Positions 22,171 through 31,224 of a stretch of 64,000 bases of DNA are shown in pieces (the stretch's first letter is position 1; each line of letters opens with the position of its first letter). The notes beneath the pieces are model-generated. The model was given only the letters and a program-made list of their open reading frames with translations. It did not search any database and was not told the origin of the DNA. The stretch comes from Tannerellaceae bacterium (GTDB lineage: Bacteria; Bacteroidota; Bacteroidia; Bacteroidales; Tannerellaceae). The stretch covers positions 1 through 64,000 of the forward strand of contig JAIRPK010000017.1 in assembly GCA_031257015.1 (NCBI GenBank), written 5' to 3'. Made by a program: the position numbers and the translations under genes.

Positions 22171-22510
22171 TTGAATATATGCTGAAGAGAATAAAGGAAA
22201 CACTGTGGTTGTTTGAATATATCTTAAACTGCATAAACTTATTTTATTTATTGAGTGTATATATGTTAAATTATACAAGCTATTTTTTATTGATTGTTTG
22301 AATATGTATTAAAATATATGAACTCATTTTATTGATTAAATTATTTATGTGAATAAGCATATATAACTGTTCAATTAATTGAATCGGCTTATGTATAACA
22401 AAAGATAATCATTAAATTGGTTGAATGATATTTATCTAAAGCTAAATATTGTCGTTCAATCGGTTGAATGTCTTTATCTTGGATTGTAACTAATTATTCA
22501 ATTACAGTTT
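22171..22510. repeat. Decayed 42/43-bp tandem repeat region
   Basis: The motif TTGAAT recurs at 22171, 22213, 22298, 22379, 22421 and 22464: intervals of 42, 85, 81, 42 and 43 bp. The segments from 22211 and 22296 align over more than 40 bp (GTTTGAATAT at the start of both, then ATTTTATT near the end). Three dyads occur 42 and 43 bp apart: TTCAATTAATTGAA (22370), the imperfect TTAAATTGGTTGAA (22412) and TTCAATCGGTTGAA (22455). The rest of the 700-bp gap between lgt and the next gene is AT-rich and shows no gene. Confidence 0.65.
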
Positions 22511-22607
22511 TTATTTCACGAGAATGAATTTTGGGCAGCACCGGTGGCTGGACGTGTTGCGCAACGGGCGAAGGAAGGCGAACGGGTGGATGACTGGGAA
22601 TAATACG

Positions 22608-22641
22608 AAAAACGAGAGCCTATGCAGGTGCATGGCCCTCG
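22608..22641 (-). terminator. Terminator of the beta-helix lipoprotein gene
   Basis: A hairpin spans 22613-22641 (CGAG.GCC.ATGC against GCAT.GGC.CTCG, with one mismatch and one bulge). On the minus strand it is followed by a run of five T (complement of 22608-22612). It lies 41 bp beyond the stop at 22682. Confidence 0.7.
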
Positions 22642-22681
22642 TCGTCAAAAAAAACATTTAAAACATGTCTTGGTTTGGCGT

Positions 22682-24694
22682 TTAATAATCTGCGTTCTGA
22701 GGGTCAAATTCTGCCCAGCCTTGCGTCCAGTTGTCAGCTTCGGAATCGCTCGCGAAGGCGCCAACGTATGGGACTTTAGTAAAGAAGGCGTCGTTCAGCA
22801 AGGCGTCGGCAAAGGAGGCGGCATTGAGCAGGGGACTGCCGGCTGTCGGGCTGAAATTAGCCGAGGGGTCATTGGGGGAGTAGCCGGTTGAGAGGAGGGG
22901 ACGGCGCTTGCTGAAGGGGTGCTTCAGTTTAAGGGAGGCGATGTCGGGAATGACTGTATTGTTGAGGTCTGGTTTCTTGAAATAGTTTGAGGAGAAGTCG
23001 CCACTCCAGTCTTCGGGTTTCTTTTTGTCGGCATCGGCTCCGATGAGGTTCATGCCTGCGAAGAAGATGTTTTTGAGCTTGAGATGGCCGTCTGTGGCTG
23101 CTCCCTGCGTGTTGCCCTTTTCGTTGGACAGCATCAGGCCGACGGGAAAACCGGCGAAGACGGAGTTGAAACAGCAGAGGCGGGAGTTGCGGCGTATTTG
23201 CAGGGCGGCTTGGAAGATGCCGGGACGGATGGGATAGGCTGCGTCGGTTGAGGTTCCCCAGTTGTAGCCGTTGATGTAGCCGGAGCTGCCGGATTCGTTT
23301 CTGAAGTCATTATCCTGACCGATGGGGCCGATAACGGTGACGTTGCTGAAAGTTACGGTTGTGAAGGGAGATTTCGTGTCGCCGTCAGCATTGTTATCTG
23401 ATTCAAAGCTGTTGGAGTTCGACTGGTCGGCCAGCTTGGGGTCGCGGACGGAGAGGAGGAACTGCAGCTTGCCTGAGTAGCCGAAGTCGGTATCAAAGTC
23501 GTCATCCCATCCGTGCCATGCGATGAGATACTTGCAATTGACTGTTCCGCCGAACCATTCAAAGGAATCGTCGCCGGAGTAGGAGACCTGGATGTGGTCT
23601 ATCGTTGTGCCGCGACCGACGGAGCCGAGTGTCAGGCCGTTTATCTCGTTGTCGAGGGCGTAGGGATAGCCGGCAAATTCAATGCGGACATAGCGGAGAG
23701 TGCCGGAGTTGTCGTTGTCATCGTCGCCTCCGTAGTCTGCTTCTATACCTCCTTCGACGGTAGCTTTGGTCTGGTTGTTACGGGCTTTACCGCAGATGAT
23801 GATGCCTCCCCAGTCGGTGGCCTGGCGTTGGCCTTTCTTCTTGGCGGATGTGAAGATGATGGGGGATGTGGGGGTGCCTTCGGCGTGTATCCTGGCTCCG
23901 CGCTTGATGATGAGGGAGGAGCCGGTGGCGGATTCGATGTTGTTGTAGTCGAAGTTGCTGCCTTTGATGATTGTTCCGGGTTCGATGGTCAGTGTGGCGC
24001 CTTCTTCGACGTATATCCAGCCTACCATCGTGTAAACGCCTTTCTTCAGCGTGTGTGATTTCTTGATGGTGAAGCGTTTCTGTCCATTGCCGAGCTGGGT
24101 CTTGTCCGGGCCGAAGAGGATTTGCTCGTCGCTTACGCTAACGGCGAACGTGGCTGTGGCCTTGTCTGAACCGCTGACGGTTATGAGGGCTGTCCCGCCT
24201 GCGATGCCCTTGACGGTAACGACGGAACCTTCAACGCTGACGGAGGCAACCGTGGGGGCGGAGCTGACGGCTGTGAAGGATGGGGCGCCGCCGGTGATGG
24301 CGACGGTGGCTGTTGCATCAATGTCTATTTCTATGGCCTGGGCACTGAGCTGGGGGGAGTTGGCGGATTTACGACTGACCATGACGGCCATCTTGGCTGT
24401 TGCATTGTCCTTGCCTGTGACGGTTAGCATGGCTTGGCCTTCGGCAATGGCTGTGATGGTGATGATGCGGTCGTTAATCTTTGCGGTTGCGGAGCTGGGG
24501 GCGGAGCTGGCGACGGTGAAGGGAGGTGTTCCGCTTGTTATTTGGGCAGTGGCGGAGGAACCGGCTTCAACGGTGATGGTTTCGGGGGAGAGGACAGGGG
24601 GAACTGGCGCCGGCTCATCGTTTTTGCTGCATCCGGCGAGAGCGAGGGCTGTACATACGGACATTAGAAGAATTGATTGCTTAATTGTTTTCAT
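22682..24694 (-). CDS. Surface lipoprotein with Ig-like repeats and a parallel beta-helix domain
   Basis: The 670-residue protein starts with a lipoprotein signal peptide ending LALAGC-SKN (Cys about residue 22). Two Ig-like (BIG_2-type) repeats of about 80 residues follow; each has the pattern ..ASSAP..A... then ITV.GI..G.A.LTV. From about residue 200 comes a right-handed parallel beta-helix-like region with glycine-rich turns (TLTIEPGTIIKGS, DWGGIIICGKA, TTIDHIQVSYSGDDSFEWFG, the acidic WHGWDDDFDTDFGYSG). Such proteins are widespread in Bacteroidota next to TonB-dependent receptors; their substrate is not known to me. It lies 36 bp downstream of the receptor gene and probably acts with it on the outer surface. 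Confidence 0.88.
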   Translation of the reverse strand: MKTIKQSILLMSVCTALALAGCSKNDEPAPVPPVLSPETITVEAGSSATAQITSGTPPFTVASSAPSSATAKINDRIITITAIAEGQAMLTVTGKDNATAKMAVMVSRKSANSPQLSAQAIEIDIDATATVAITGGAPSFTAVSSAPTVASVSVEGSVVTVKGIAGGTALITVSGSDKATATFAVSVSDEQILFGPDKTQLGNGQKRFTIKKSHTLKKGVYTMVGWIYVEEGATLTIEPGTIIKGSNFDYNNIESATGSSLIIKRGARIHAEGTPTSPIIFTSAKKKGQRQATDWGGIIICGKARNNQTKATVEGGIEADYGGDDDNDNSGTLRYVRIEFAGYPYALDNEINGLTLGSVGRGTTIDHIQVSYSGDDSFEWFGGTVNCKYLIAWHGWDDDFDTDFGYSGKLQFLLSVRDPKLADQSNSNSFESDNNADGDTKSPFTTVTFSNVTVIGPIGQDNDFRNESGSSGYINGYNWGTSTDAAYPIRPGIFQAALQIRRNSRLCCFNSVFAGFPVGLMLSNEKGNTQGAATDGHLKLKNIFFAGMNLIGADADKKKPEDWSGDFSSNYFKKPDLNNTVIPDIASLKLKHPFSKRRPLLSTGYSPNDPSANFSPTAGSPLLNAASFADALLNDAFFTKVPYVGAFASDSEADNWTQGWAEFDPQNADY

Positions 24695-24730
24695 ACAAAA
24701 GACATTTTAGATTGTTACACATATATATTA

Positions 24731-27514
24731 TTATAAATTGAGCTTGATGGACAGGGCGAGGTTTTGACCTGGCTTATATTCCTTCGTGGTCTGCTCGCGC
24801 TTGAGGAGGCGGCCGTTAGCGTCTGCGAATACTGGGAATTGCTTGTAGGTCATCGGGGCGGCAAGTATGTCGCGTATGCCGGCGCTTAGCTCTATGTTCT
24901 TCCCCAGCTTGTAGCTGAAGTTGAAGTCGATTACGTGGCGGGGCATCTCGTACATGTCAGGGATGTTATTATCTATTGAGCCGCCATGGCTGCTATCGGT
25001 GCGACCAATGCCGACAATTCTCTTCCCGATGATGTTGTACATAAGCCCGGCGCTAACAGCATTATGCTGGTAGAAAACGCCGGCGTTCACCAAATAGGGG
25101 GATTGTCCCTGCATGGGGCGGTCGTGCTCCGTACTGCCGGCGTCGAACATGACATGGCTGCTGATTAGAGCGCCATTGAAGGTGAGGCTAAGCATCGGGA
25201 GACCGAGAATGTCAAGACTCTTTCTTACGTCCAGCTCGATGCCGTAGTTGTCTGCGCGACGGGCATTCTCGAAGGTGAATGTATAGGAGCCGCCAGCGTC
25301 TATATATGTCCATTCTATCGGATTGACGAAGCGTTTGTAAAATAGAGCGAAGGAAATAACCTCCGAAGAAGACGGGTATATCTCATAACGCAAGTCAAGG
25401 TTATCTATACCGGCAGGGCGCAATTCCCTGTTCCCGCGAACGAAGCTGAACAAATCAAAATCATAGTACGTCGAGGGGGAGACTTCGCGAAACTCCTGGC
25501 GGTTGACAGATTTGCCGTATGCAAAGCGAAGGAGATGGGTCGCGCTTAATTTAAAGGTTGCATTGACGGAGGGAAAAATGTCGCTGCCTGGATATGTATA
25601 GACTTCGGTTGCATCGGTATTAATCGTCGTATGATTAGTGAGCATCATGCGGTTATTCTCATAGCGGAGGCCTGCATAGATACTAAACCTGCCAATGGGC
25701 ATGTTGAGGCCGAGGTAAGCGCTACCAAGGCGGTTTGTCCCGGAATAGTCATTAGTGCGGTCAGTTGCATCGGAGACGTAGAACTTGTCGGCGGACAGGT
25801 ATTCGTCGAGCATCATCTCCGGAGCAGAGCGATAGAGGAAGTCGGCGGGAAGGTTGTCGGTATTCGCTTTGTAAAGAAAGTAACGAGTGGAGTACGAACG
25901 GCTGCGCCAATCCACGTATGCGCCGCCCTTGAGAGAGGGAGAGAAGCGACCGAACTCGAACGTCCGACTGTAATTGACGCCGGCGGAGAGAATGTCTTCT
26001 CCCAGGCGATTAAAGTCGCGTATGATGCTGTTCATGGCATACTTCTCGCGGTCTTCTTCACGGTCGATGATTCTGCGATCGGGCTGATGCTTGTTGGCGA
26101 AGGAATAGCCGAGTGTCCAGTCAAGCCTGCCGGCGCCAAGAGCATGGAAACCGCCAAGCTGACCGGTATAGGAGCCGCGGCTGTTATAATAGTACTCTTC
26201 CTTTTCCTGTGTATAGAGAGCGCTGATGTTCTGCCAGCCGTCGCGGAAAGTATAGCGGTCGCGCCCTTGCTGGTTAAACAGGTTGCGGAACTCAAGGCGA
26301 TGGTCAGCAGAGAGCATCCATACCACGTTGAGCATGGCGCCTAACCTGGATGTCTGGGTATATTGATCATCGGCGTATTTATAATAGTACTCCGGGCGGT
26401 CTTCAACCTTGTTATATATTCCGAAGCGGGAATTAGTCATGTTCATATAAGTCTGGTATGACCGGCTGTAATTCAGGGCGAAGACCAATCCCAGCCGACC
26501 ACGGCTCACGGGAATGAGGCGATTGAGCAACAGGGAAAAACGATGGTCCGCTGACGGACGAATGTCGTTCAGCGACCAGTCATTGTTGAAGCCTCTGCGA
26601 GATATTTCAGTCACCTGCTCTGGATTGGTATTGTCCATCCTGCGGGCAGGAACAATGCTGCGCATCGCACGGAAACCGTTGTCGAAACCTAAAAAGTCCG
26701 TCGAACTGCCATGGGCGCGGCGGAAGGAGCGAAAGTGGGTCGACGTATTGATATTCACTCCACAGGAGGCTTGCAGAACATTCTCGTCAGGCATGTTCTT
26801 TGTCGAAATTGAAACGAAACCGCCAGTGAAGTCGGCAGGAAGCTCCGGGGCGGGAGACTTGATGATCATTATATTATCTATCTGCCCGCTTGGAATCATG
26901 TCGAAGGAAAAGGCACGGGAATCGGCCTCGCTGCTTGGCACGGAATTGTTATTTATCCATACATTATTGTAACGCTGGCCCAGACCTCTGGCGACAATGA
27001 AGCGATTGTCCGTAACGGCAATGCCGGGGATGCGCTTGAGAGCCTCCGACGCATCCCTGTCTTGCGAAAGCGCAATTTGCCGGGAGGAAATGCCGCTGAT
27101 AACCATCGAGGAGGTTTTCATCGCGTTGAGCAGCGAAACCTCGGTGTTCATCTTCCGGACGGCATATACCGTTACTTCATCTATCCCCATTGCAGACTCT
27201 TCCATCATTGCACTGGCAGCTGTCTTCTGACCGGCTTCTACTTTCACGCCGGTCAACTCTACGGTTTTGAAGGATATGAAAGAGAACTTCATGGAATATA
27301 CGCCTTGCGGAAGCTTTATGCAGTAATTCCCGTCAATATCCGTCGTTGCGCCGGTATTAAGAGTTTCAATAATGACGTTTACGCCCACAACAGGCTCGCC
27401 GGTGGTCTTCTCTATCACCTGCCCGCAAACCTCGCCGACCTGGGCGAACGTGCTCGCGGAGATGCTCCAGCTTAAAATTATTAGAATGGTTGCAATTCGA
27501 TATTTCTTTAACAT
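24731..27514 (-). CDS. TonB-dependent outer-membrane receptor with carboxypeptidase-regulatory N domain
   Basis: The 927-residue protein has a signal peptide (cleavage near ASTFAQ-VGE), a CarboxypepD_reg-like domain (GEPVVGVNVIIETLNTGATT onward, about residues 30-110), a plug domain (ALSQDRDASEALKRIPGI, then RGLGQRYNNVWINN) and a long beta-barrel ending LALSIKLNL. Such receptors import large substrates with energy from TonB-ExbBD. There is no SusD partner; instead a beta-helix lipoprotein follows. The substrate is unknown. The plus-strand sequence CAAAGGAA at 27535-27542 gives a near-consensus -7 box (TTCCTTTG) 20 bp upstream of its ATG. Confidence 0.93.
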   Translation of the reverse strand: MLKKYRIATILIILSWSISASTFAQVGEVCGQVIEKTTGEPVVGVNVIIETLNTGATTDIDGNYCIKLPQGVYSMKFSFISFKTVELTGVKVEAGQKTAASAMMEESAMGIDEVTVYAVRKMNTEVSLLNAMKTSSMVISGISSRQIALSQDRDASEALKRIPGIAVTDNRFIVARGLGQRYNNVWINNNSVPSSEADSRAFSFDMIPSGQIDNIMIIKSPAPELPADFTGGFVSISTKNMPDENVLQASCGVNINTSTHFRSFRRAHGSSTDFLGFDNGFRAMRSIVPARRMDNTNPEQVTEISRRGFNNDWSLNDIRPSADHRFSLLLNRLIPVSRGRLGLVFALNYSRSYQTYMNMTNSRFGIYNKVEDRPEYYYKYADDQYTQTSRLGAMLNVVWMLSADHRLEFRNLFNQQGRDRYTFRDGWQNISALYTQEKEEYYYNSRGSYTGQLGGFHALGAGRLDWTLGYSFANKHQPDRRIIDREEDREKYAMNSIIRDFNRLGEDILSAGVNYSRTFEFGRFSPSLKGGAYVDWRSRSYSTRYFLYKANTDNLPADFLYRSAPEMMLDEYLSADKFYVSDATDRTNDYSGTNRLGSAYLGLNMPIGRFSIYAGLRYENNRMMLTNHTTINTDATEVYTYPGSDIFPSVNATFKLSATHLLRFAYGKSVNRQEFREVSPSTYYDFDLFSFVRGNRELRPAGIDNLDLRYEIYPSSSEVISFALFYKRFVNPIEWTYIDAGGSYTFTFENARRADNYGIELDVRKSLDILGLPMLSLTFNGALISSHVMFDAGSTEHDRPMQGQSPYLVNAGVFYQHNAVSAGLMYNIIGKRIVGIGRTDSSHGGSIDNNIPDMYEMPRHVIDFNFSYKLGKNIELSAGIRDILAAPMTYKQFPVFADANGRLLKREQTTKEYKPGQNLALSIKLNL

Positions 27515-27630
27515 GTCTATTTTGATTTATGGCGCAAAGGAAGATGTGGAATATTACTAAACCGTGACGTATAGATTAAATAATTGTTTCATTTCGGTGT
27601 CAAAACATTACCCAAAGGCTTAATGACATG

Positions 27631-28015
27631 TTCTTCACGTCTTTAAAGACGTAAGTCACATGTCTTGAGACGTAAGTCACGTCTTTAAAGACGTAAGTTA
27701 CATGTCTTGAGACGTAAGTCACGTCTTTAAAGACGTAAGTCACATGTCTTGAGACGTAAGTCACGTCTTTAAAGACGTAAGTCACATGTCTTGAGACGTA
27801 AGTCACGTCTTTAAAGGCGTAAGTCACATGTCTTGAGACGTAAGTCACGTCTTTAGAGACGTAAGTCACATGTCTTGAGACGTAAGTCACGTCTTTAAAG
27901 ACGTAAGTCACATGTCTTGAGACGTAAGTCACGTCTTTAAAGACGTAAGTCACATGTTTTGAGACGTAAGTTACGTCTTTAAAGATGTAAGTCACATGTT
28001 TAAAGATGTTCGTTG
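27631..28015 (-). repeat. Tandem array 2: about nine copies of a 42-bp unit
   Basis: Complete units begin at 27661, 27703, 27745, 27787, 27829, 27871, 27913 and 27955, exactly 42 bp apart, with partial units at both ends. Each unit is two 21-bp halves; read on the minus strand it gives FKDVTYV-SRHVTYV. The unit contains the perfect palindrome ACGTCTTTAAAGACGT. Its minus strand carries the same CATGTGACTTACGTCTTTAA core that array 1 has on the plus strand. The array lies in the leader region between the receptor gene and the next promoter. Confidence 0.95.
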
Positions 28016-28073
28016 CGTGTCTTGACATCTTTTGAGGGAAATAAATCATGATTGTCTGTATTTTTCTGCCCCG

Positions 28074-28103
28074 TTTGTTTTTCAGGAAGAGAATTTATCT
28101 TTG
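28074..28103 (+). promoter_or_regulatory. Promoter upstream of the interrupted gene at 28137
   Basis: TTTG at 28074-28077, an 18-nt spacer, and TATCTTTG at 28096-28103. This is one of the best matches to the Bacteroidota promoter consensus in the window. Start expected near 28110. Confidence 0.7.
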
Positions 28104-28136
28104 TGCAATAGCATAAATATTGCCTTCGTTAATCAA

Positions 28137-28568
28137 ATGAACGGCTTCAAACACATAGAACTATTGTTGGCCTTTGGATTTATATATGGTTATGATTTAT
28201 CTGGTAAATTCATTCAAAAGCATCATGTTACAAATGATTATTTGCGTGCCGTTCATGAATTAAATTCGCTAAATAAGGATACTGTTATTTTATAGGATGA
28301 TTTTAGAAATCCTTTCAGAATGTTGCATATACATTGGATATGTGTATTGTTCGGCAAAAGCATTCAAGAAAGCAATCTGGCGGATGGTTTTGTTATTCAT
28401 CCCCGTATTGTAAGCAATTCGCATATTTTTAGTTATTGCCATGCAGGAGAATTAAAAGCTCTCATTCCTGTTAATCTTCCGGACAATAAAAACAGGAGTC
28501 TGTACGAAGAATTTATTAACGCAGATGGAGATATAAATCCAATAATTGTGAAATTTAATTTCAAATAG
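28137..28568 (+). pseudogene. Unrecognised gene interrupted by one in-frame TAG
   Basis: From the ATG at 28137 (MNGFKHIELLLAFGFIYGYD) the frame is open for 52 codons to a TAG at 28293-28295. It then continues in the same frame with no further stop to TAG at 28566-28568. The joined product would be about 143 residues. A good promoter sits 34 bp upstream of the ATG. I do not recognise the family. Possible readings: a recently inactivated gene, a short 52-residue gene followed by chance open frame, or a sequencing error at the TAG. Confidence 0.4.
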
Positions 28569-28964
28569 AGAGGGGTAAAGAATAATTAATATTATCCGGT
28601 ATTTCTATTTTTCTTTTACTGATTAATTATCGCCGGTTCAGTAAAAATGTCCCAAAACATAATTTGCCTGTTTCGTTATAAAGGGATTGTGAAAGGGGAA
28701 GAACGAATTTTCGCTTATGAGAATGGTAAGCGGGTGTTCCGGTGAGAAATCGTGCCGGATAAATAACTTGACGAAAGTGGATACTTGCCCTGCCTTTTAA
28801 TATAATTTATTATGTATAAAAATGGAACTTTCAGAAGAAATCATCTGTTAGTGTTTTTCATGCTGGGAGCTGGAATTGATTTTGTTAGCAGCAACGGCGC
28901 CATTTTTTATTCTCAAGTCTTGCGTGGAACTGCACGCGATGGTTTCCCTTAATGTTTTTCCGCC
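28569..28964. other. Gap of about 400 bp, no convincing gene
   Basis: AT-rich sequence between the interrupted gene and purN. The only candidate is a 46-codon frame at 28812-28952 (MYKNGTFRRNHLLVFFMLGA...), which has a hydrophobic start but neither a promoter nor a recognisable motif. Confidence 0.5.
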
Positions 28965-29540
28965 TCAGTCTTTGTGCAGCAATATATTTTCAATTGTAAG
29001 TGGGTACCATTTATATTCAAGCTCGTGAACCTTGGCTGCCAGAGTTTCCGGAGTATCGCTTTCGAGTACGGGGCAGGTGGCTTGAAAAATGATATTGCCT
29101 TCGTCGTAGTTCTCATTGATATAATGTATGGTGATGCCGGATTGTTTTTCGCCGGCTTCGATTACGGCCTTGTGGACATTCATTCCGTACATGCCTTTCC
29201 CTCCGTATTTTGGCAGCAGGGCGGGATGAATGTTGACAATCCTGTTGTGGAAAGTGTCAAGGATTGGGCTGGTCACTTTGTTCATAAATCCGGCAAGGAC
29301 AATGAAATCTGTTTTATACTCTCTTAGCTTTTCCAATACGACAGTCTCTGTGCCGGCAAATGCCTCGCGGGGAAAAGCGAATGAGGGGACGTTCCATTGC
29401 ATGGCTCGAACGAGTGCTCCGGCATTTGAATTGTTGGAAAGAACCAAGGCGACATTAACCTTGTCATTTGAGTGGAAGTATTTAATAATGTTTTCGGCAT
29501 TAGTGCCGGCTCCTGATGCGAGAATGGCTATGTTTATCAT
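28965..29540 (-). CDS. purN: Phosphoribosylglycinamide formyltransferase
   Basis: PurN transfers the formyl group of 10-formyl-THF to GAR in purine synthesis. The 191-residue protein begins IAILASGAGTNAENIIKYF (phosphate loop), has LAGFMNKVTSPIL, and the signature IVNIHPALLPKYGGKGMYG, which includes the catalytic Asn and His. GITIHYINENYDEGNII supplies the conserved His and Asp. Length is normal. It is divergent from acpP, with a 158-bp shared upstream region. Confidence 0.95.
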   Translation of the reverse strand: MINIAILASGAGTNAENIIKYFHSNDKVNVALVLSNNSNAGALVRAMQWNVPSFAFPREAFAGTETVVLEKLREYKTDFIVLAGFMNKVTSPILDTFHNRIVNIHPALLPKYGGKGMYGMNVHKAVIEAGEKQSGITIHYINENYDEGNIIFQATCPVLESDTPETLAAKVHELEYKWYPLTIENILLHKD

Positions 29541-29612
29541 ATTCTATACTGGTTTGTTAATGCACAAGGAAAGGGAAAATGTGCATTCGCAAGTAATTTT
29601 TAGCTTCATTTA

Positions 29613-29645
29613 TTTGCGTAGTTAGACAAAAATTGCTTTCCTTTG
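29613..29645 (+). promoter_or_regulatory. Likely promoter of acpP-fabF-rnc
   Basis: TTTG at 29613-29616 and TTCCTTTG at 29638-29645 (one mismatch to TAnnTTTG), with a 21-nt spacer. The same -7 variant precedes the TonB-dependent receptor gene. Start expected near 29652, 47 nt before the acpP ATG. Confidence 0.45.
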
Positions 29646-29698
29646 CACTGCAAATTTAAAAAGTATATATCATATTATTAATCTAAATTCAAAAAGTT

Positions 29699-29935
29699 AT
29701 GTCTGAAATTGCATCCAGAGTGAAAGCTATTATCGTTGATAAATTAAGCATTGAAGAAACAGAAATCACAAACGAAGCGAGTTTTACCAATGATTTAGGT
29801 GCGGATTCTCTTGATACGGTAGAGTTGATAATGGAGTTCGAAAGAGAGTTCGACATTTCAATTCCTGATGACCAAGCAGAAAAGATTGTTACGGTAGGCG
29901 ATGCTATCGCTTATGTAGAAAATCATGCGAAGTAA
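29699..29935 (+). CDS. acpP: Acyl carrier protein
   Basis: ACP carries growing fatty acyl chains on a 4'-phosphopantetheine arm. The 78-residue acidic protein has the attachment motif [10 protein letters not shown] with Ser37. It is followed 15 bp later by fabF and then rnc, the usual Bacteroidota order. Confidence 0.97.
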   Translation: MSEIASRVKAIIVDKLSIEETEITNEASFTNDLGADSLDTVELIMEFEREFDISIPDDQAEKIVTVGDAIAYVENHAK

Positions 29936-29950
29936 TCCGCTTTATTACGT

Positions 29951-31210
29951 ATGGAATTAAAAAGAGTTGTAGTAACCGGGCTGGAAGCCATCACCCCATT
30001 AGGTCTTACCATTTCTGAAACATGGGAAGGCCTAATTGACGGACGAAGTGGCGCCGGCCCGATTACTTTGTTTGACTCGTCCAAATTCAAAACTCGCTTT
30101 GCCTGCGAAGTTAAGCGGTTTGATTCGTTACAGGTAATGGAACGCAAAGAAGCTCGCAAATGTGATCGTTATACGCTGTTTGCTTTAGCGGCGGCTAAAG
30201 GCGCGATCACAGATGCAGCCTTTGACTTGGACAAAGAAAACCTTGACCGTATTGGCGTAATCTTCGCCTCTGGCATAGGCGGCATTAAGACATTTGAAGA
30301 GGAGCTTTTGGGATACAATGAAGAGCGTGGCCCACGTTTCAATCCTTTTTTTATTCCCAAAATGATTGCTGACATCGCCGCTGGACAAATATCCATGCTG
30401 TATGGTTTCAGAGGACCTAACTTCGCAACTGTTTCGGCTTGCGCATCGTCCACCAATGCTATTTCTGACGCATTTAACTATATACGGTTAGGGAAAGCGA
30501 ACGCTATTATCACAGGAGGAGCAGAAGCGGCCATTTCGATTGCCGGCGTCGGAGGATTTAATGCGATGAATGCACTTTCTACTCGTAATGACGCACCTGA
30601 AACGGCTTCGCGACCTTTCAGTGCCAGCCGCGACGGCTTTGTGCTGGGCGAAGGAGCCGCTTGTCTGGTTCTTGAAGAGCTGGAACATGCAAAAGCCAGA
30701 GGAGCTAAGATATATTGCGAAGTTGCAGGGGCTGGATTGTCGGCTGACGCACACCATCTCACGGCTTCACATCCGCAGGGGCTTGGAGCAAAACTTGTTA
30801 TGATTAACGCTCTTGATGATGCGAATATGCAACCGGAGGAGATTGATTATATAAATGTACACGGGACATCGACTCCAATAGGCGACATATCGGAGGCGAG
30901 AGCGATAAAGGAAGTCTTCGGAGAACATGCGTACCAATTAAACATCAGTTCTACCAAGTCTATGACAGGCCACTTGCTTGGCGCAGCCGGTGCGCTGGAA
31001 GCTATCGCTTGTTCCTTGGCTGTAAAAAATGACATTGTCCCGCCTACAATTAATCATGAAGATGGCGATGATGATCCCGAAATTGACTACAAGTTGAACT
31101 TTACTTTCAACAAGGCGCAGAAAAGAACCGTAAGAGCGGCTCTCTCAAATACATTCGGCTTTGGGGGGCATAACGCCAGCATTATCGTCAAAAAGTTTGC
31201 GGACAATTAG
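29951..31210 (+). CDS. fabF: Beta-ketoacyl-ACP synthase II
   Basis: FabF condenses malonyl-ACP with acyl-ACP during fatty-acid elongation. The 419-residue protein begins with RVVVTGLEAITPLGLTISET and has the active-site Cys in TVSACASSTNAI (about residue 164). The two catalytic His lie in NVHGTSTPIGD and KSMTGHLLGAAGALE. NTFGFGGHNASIIVKK is at the end. Length and motif spacing are typical. It is encoded between acpP and rnc. Confidence 0.97.
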   Translation: MELKRVVVTGLEAITPLGLTISETWEGLIDGRSGAGPITLFDSSKFKTRFACEVKRFDSLQVMERKEARKCDRYTLFALAAAKGAITDAAFDLDKENLDRIGVIFASGIGGIKTFEEELLGYNEERGPRFNPFFIPKMIADIAAGQISMLYGFRGPNFATVSACASSTNAISDAFNYIRLGKANAIITGGAEAAISIAGVGGFNAMNALSTRNDAPETASRPFSASRDGFVLGEGAACLVLEELEHAKARGAKIYCEVAGAGLSADAHHLTASHPQGLGAKLVMINALDDANMQPEEIDYINVHGTSTPIGDISEARAIKEVFGEHAYQLNISSTKSMTGHLLGAAGALEAIACSLAVKNDIVPPTINHEDGDDDPEIDYKLNFTFNKAQKRTVRAALSNTFGFGGHNASIIVKKFADN

Positions 31211-31224
31211 CAAAATATATTAAC

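Noticed and set aside
28812-28952. 46-codon frame with a hydrophobic start
   Set aside because: No -7 box at a suitable distance and no recognisable motif; too short to support.
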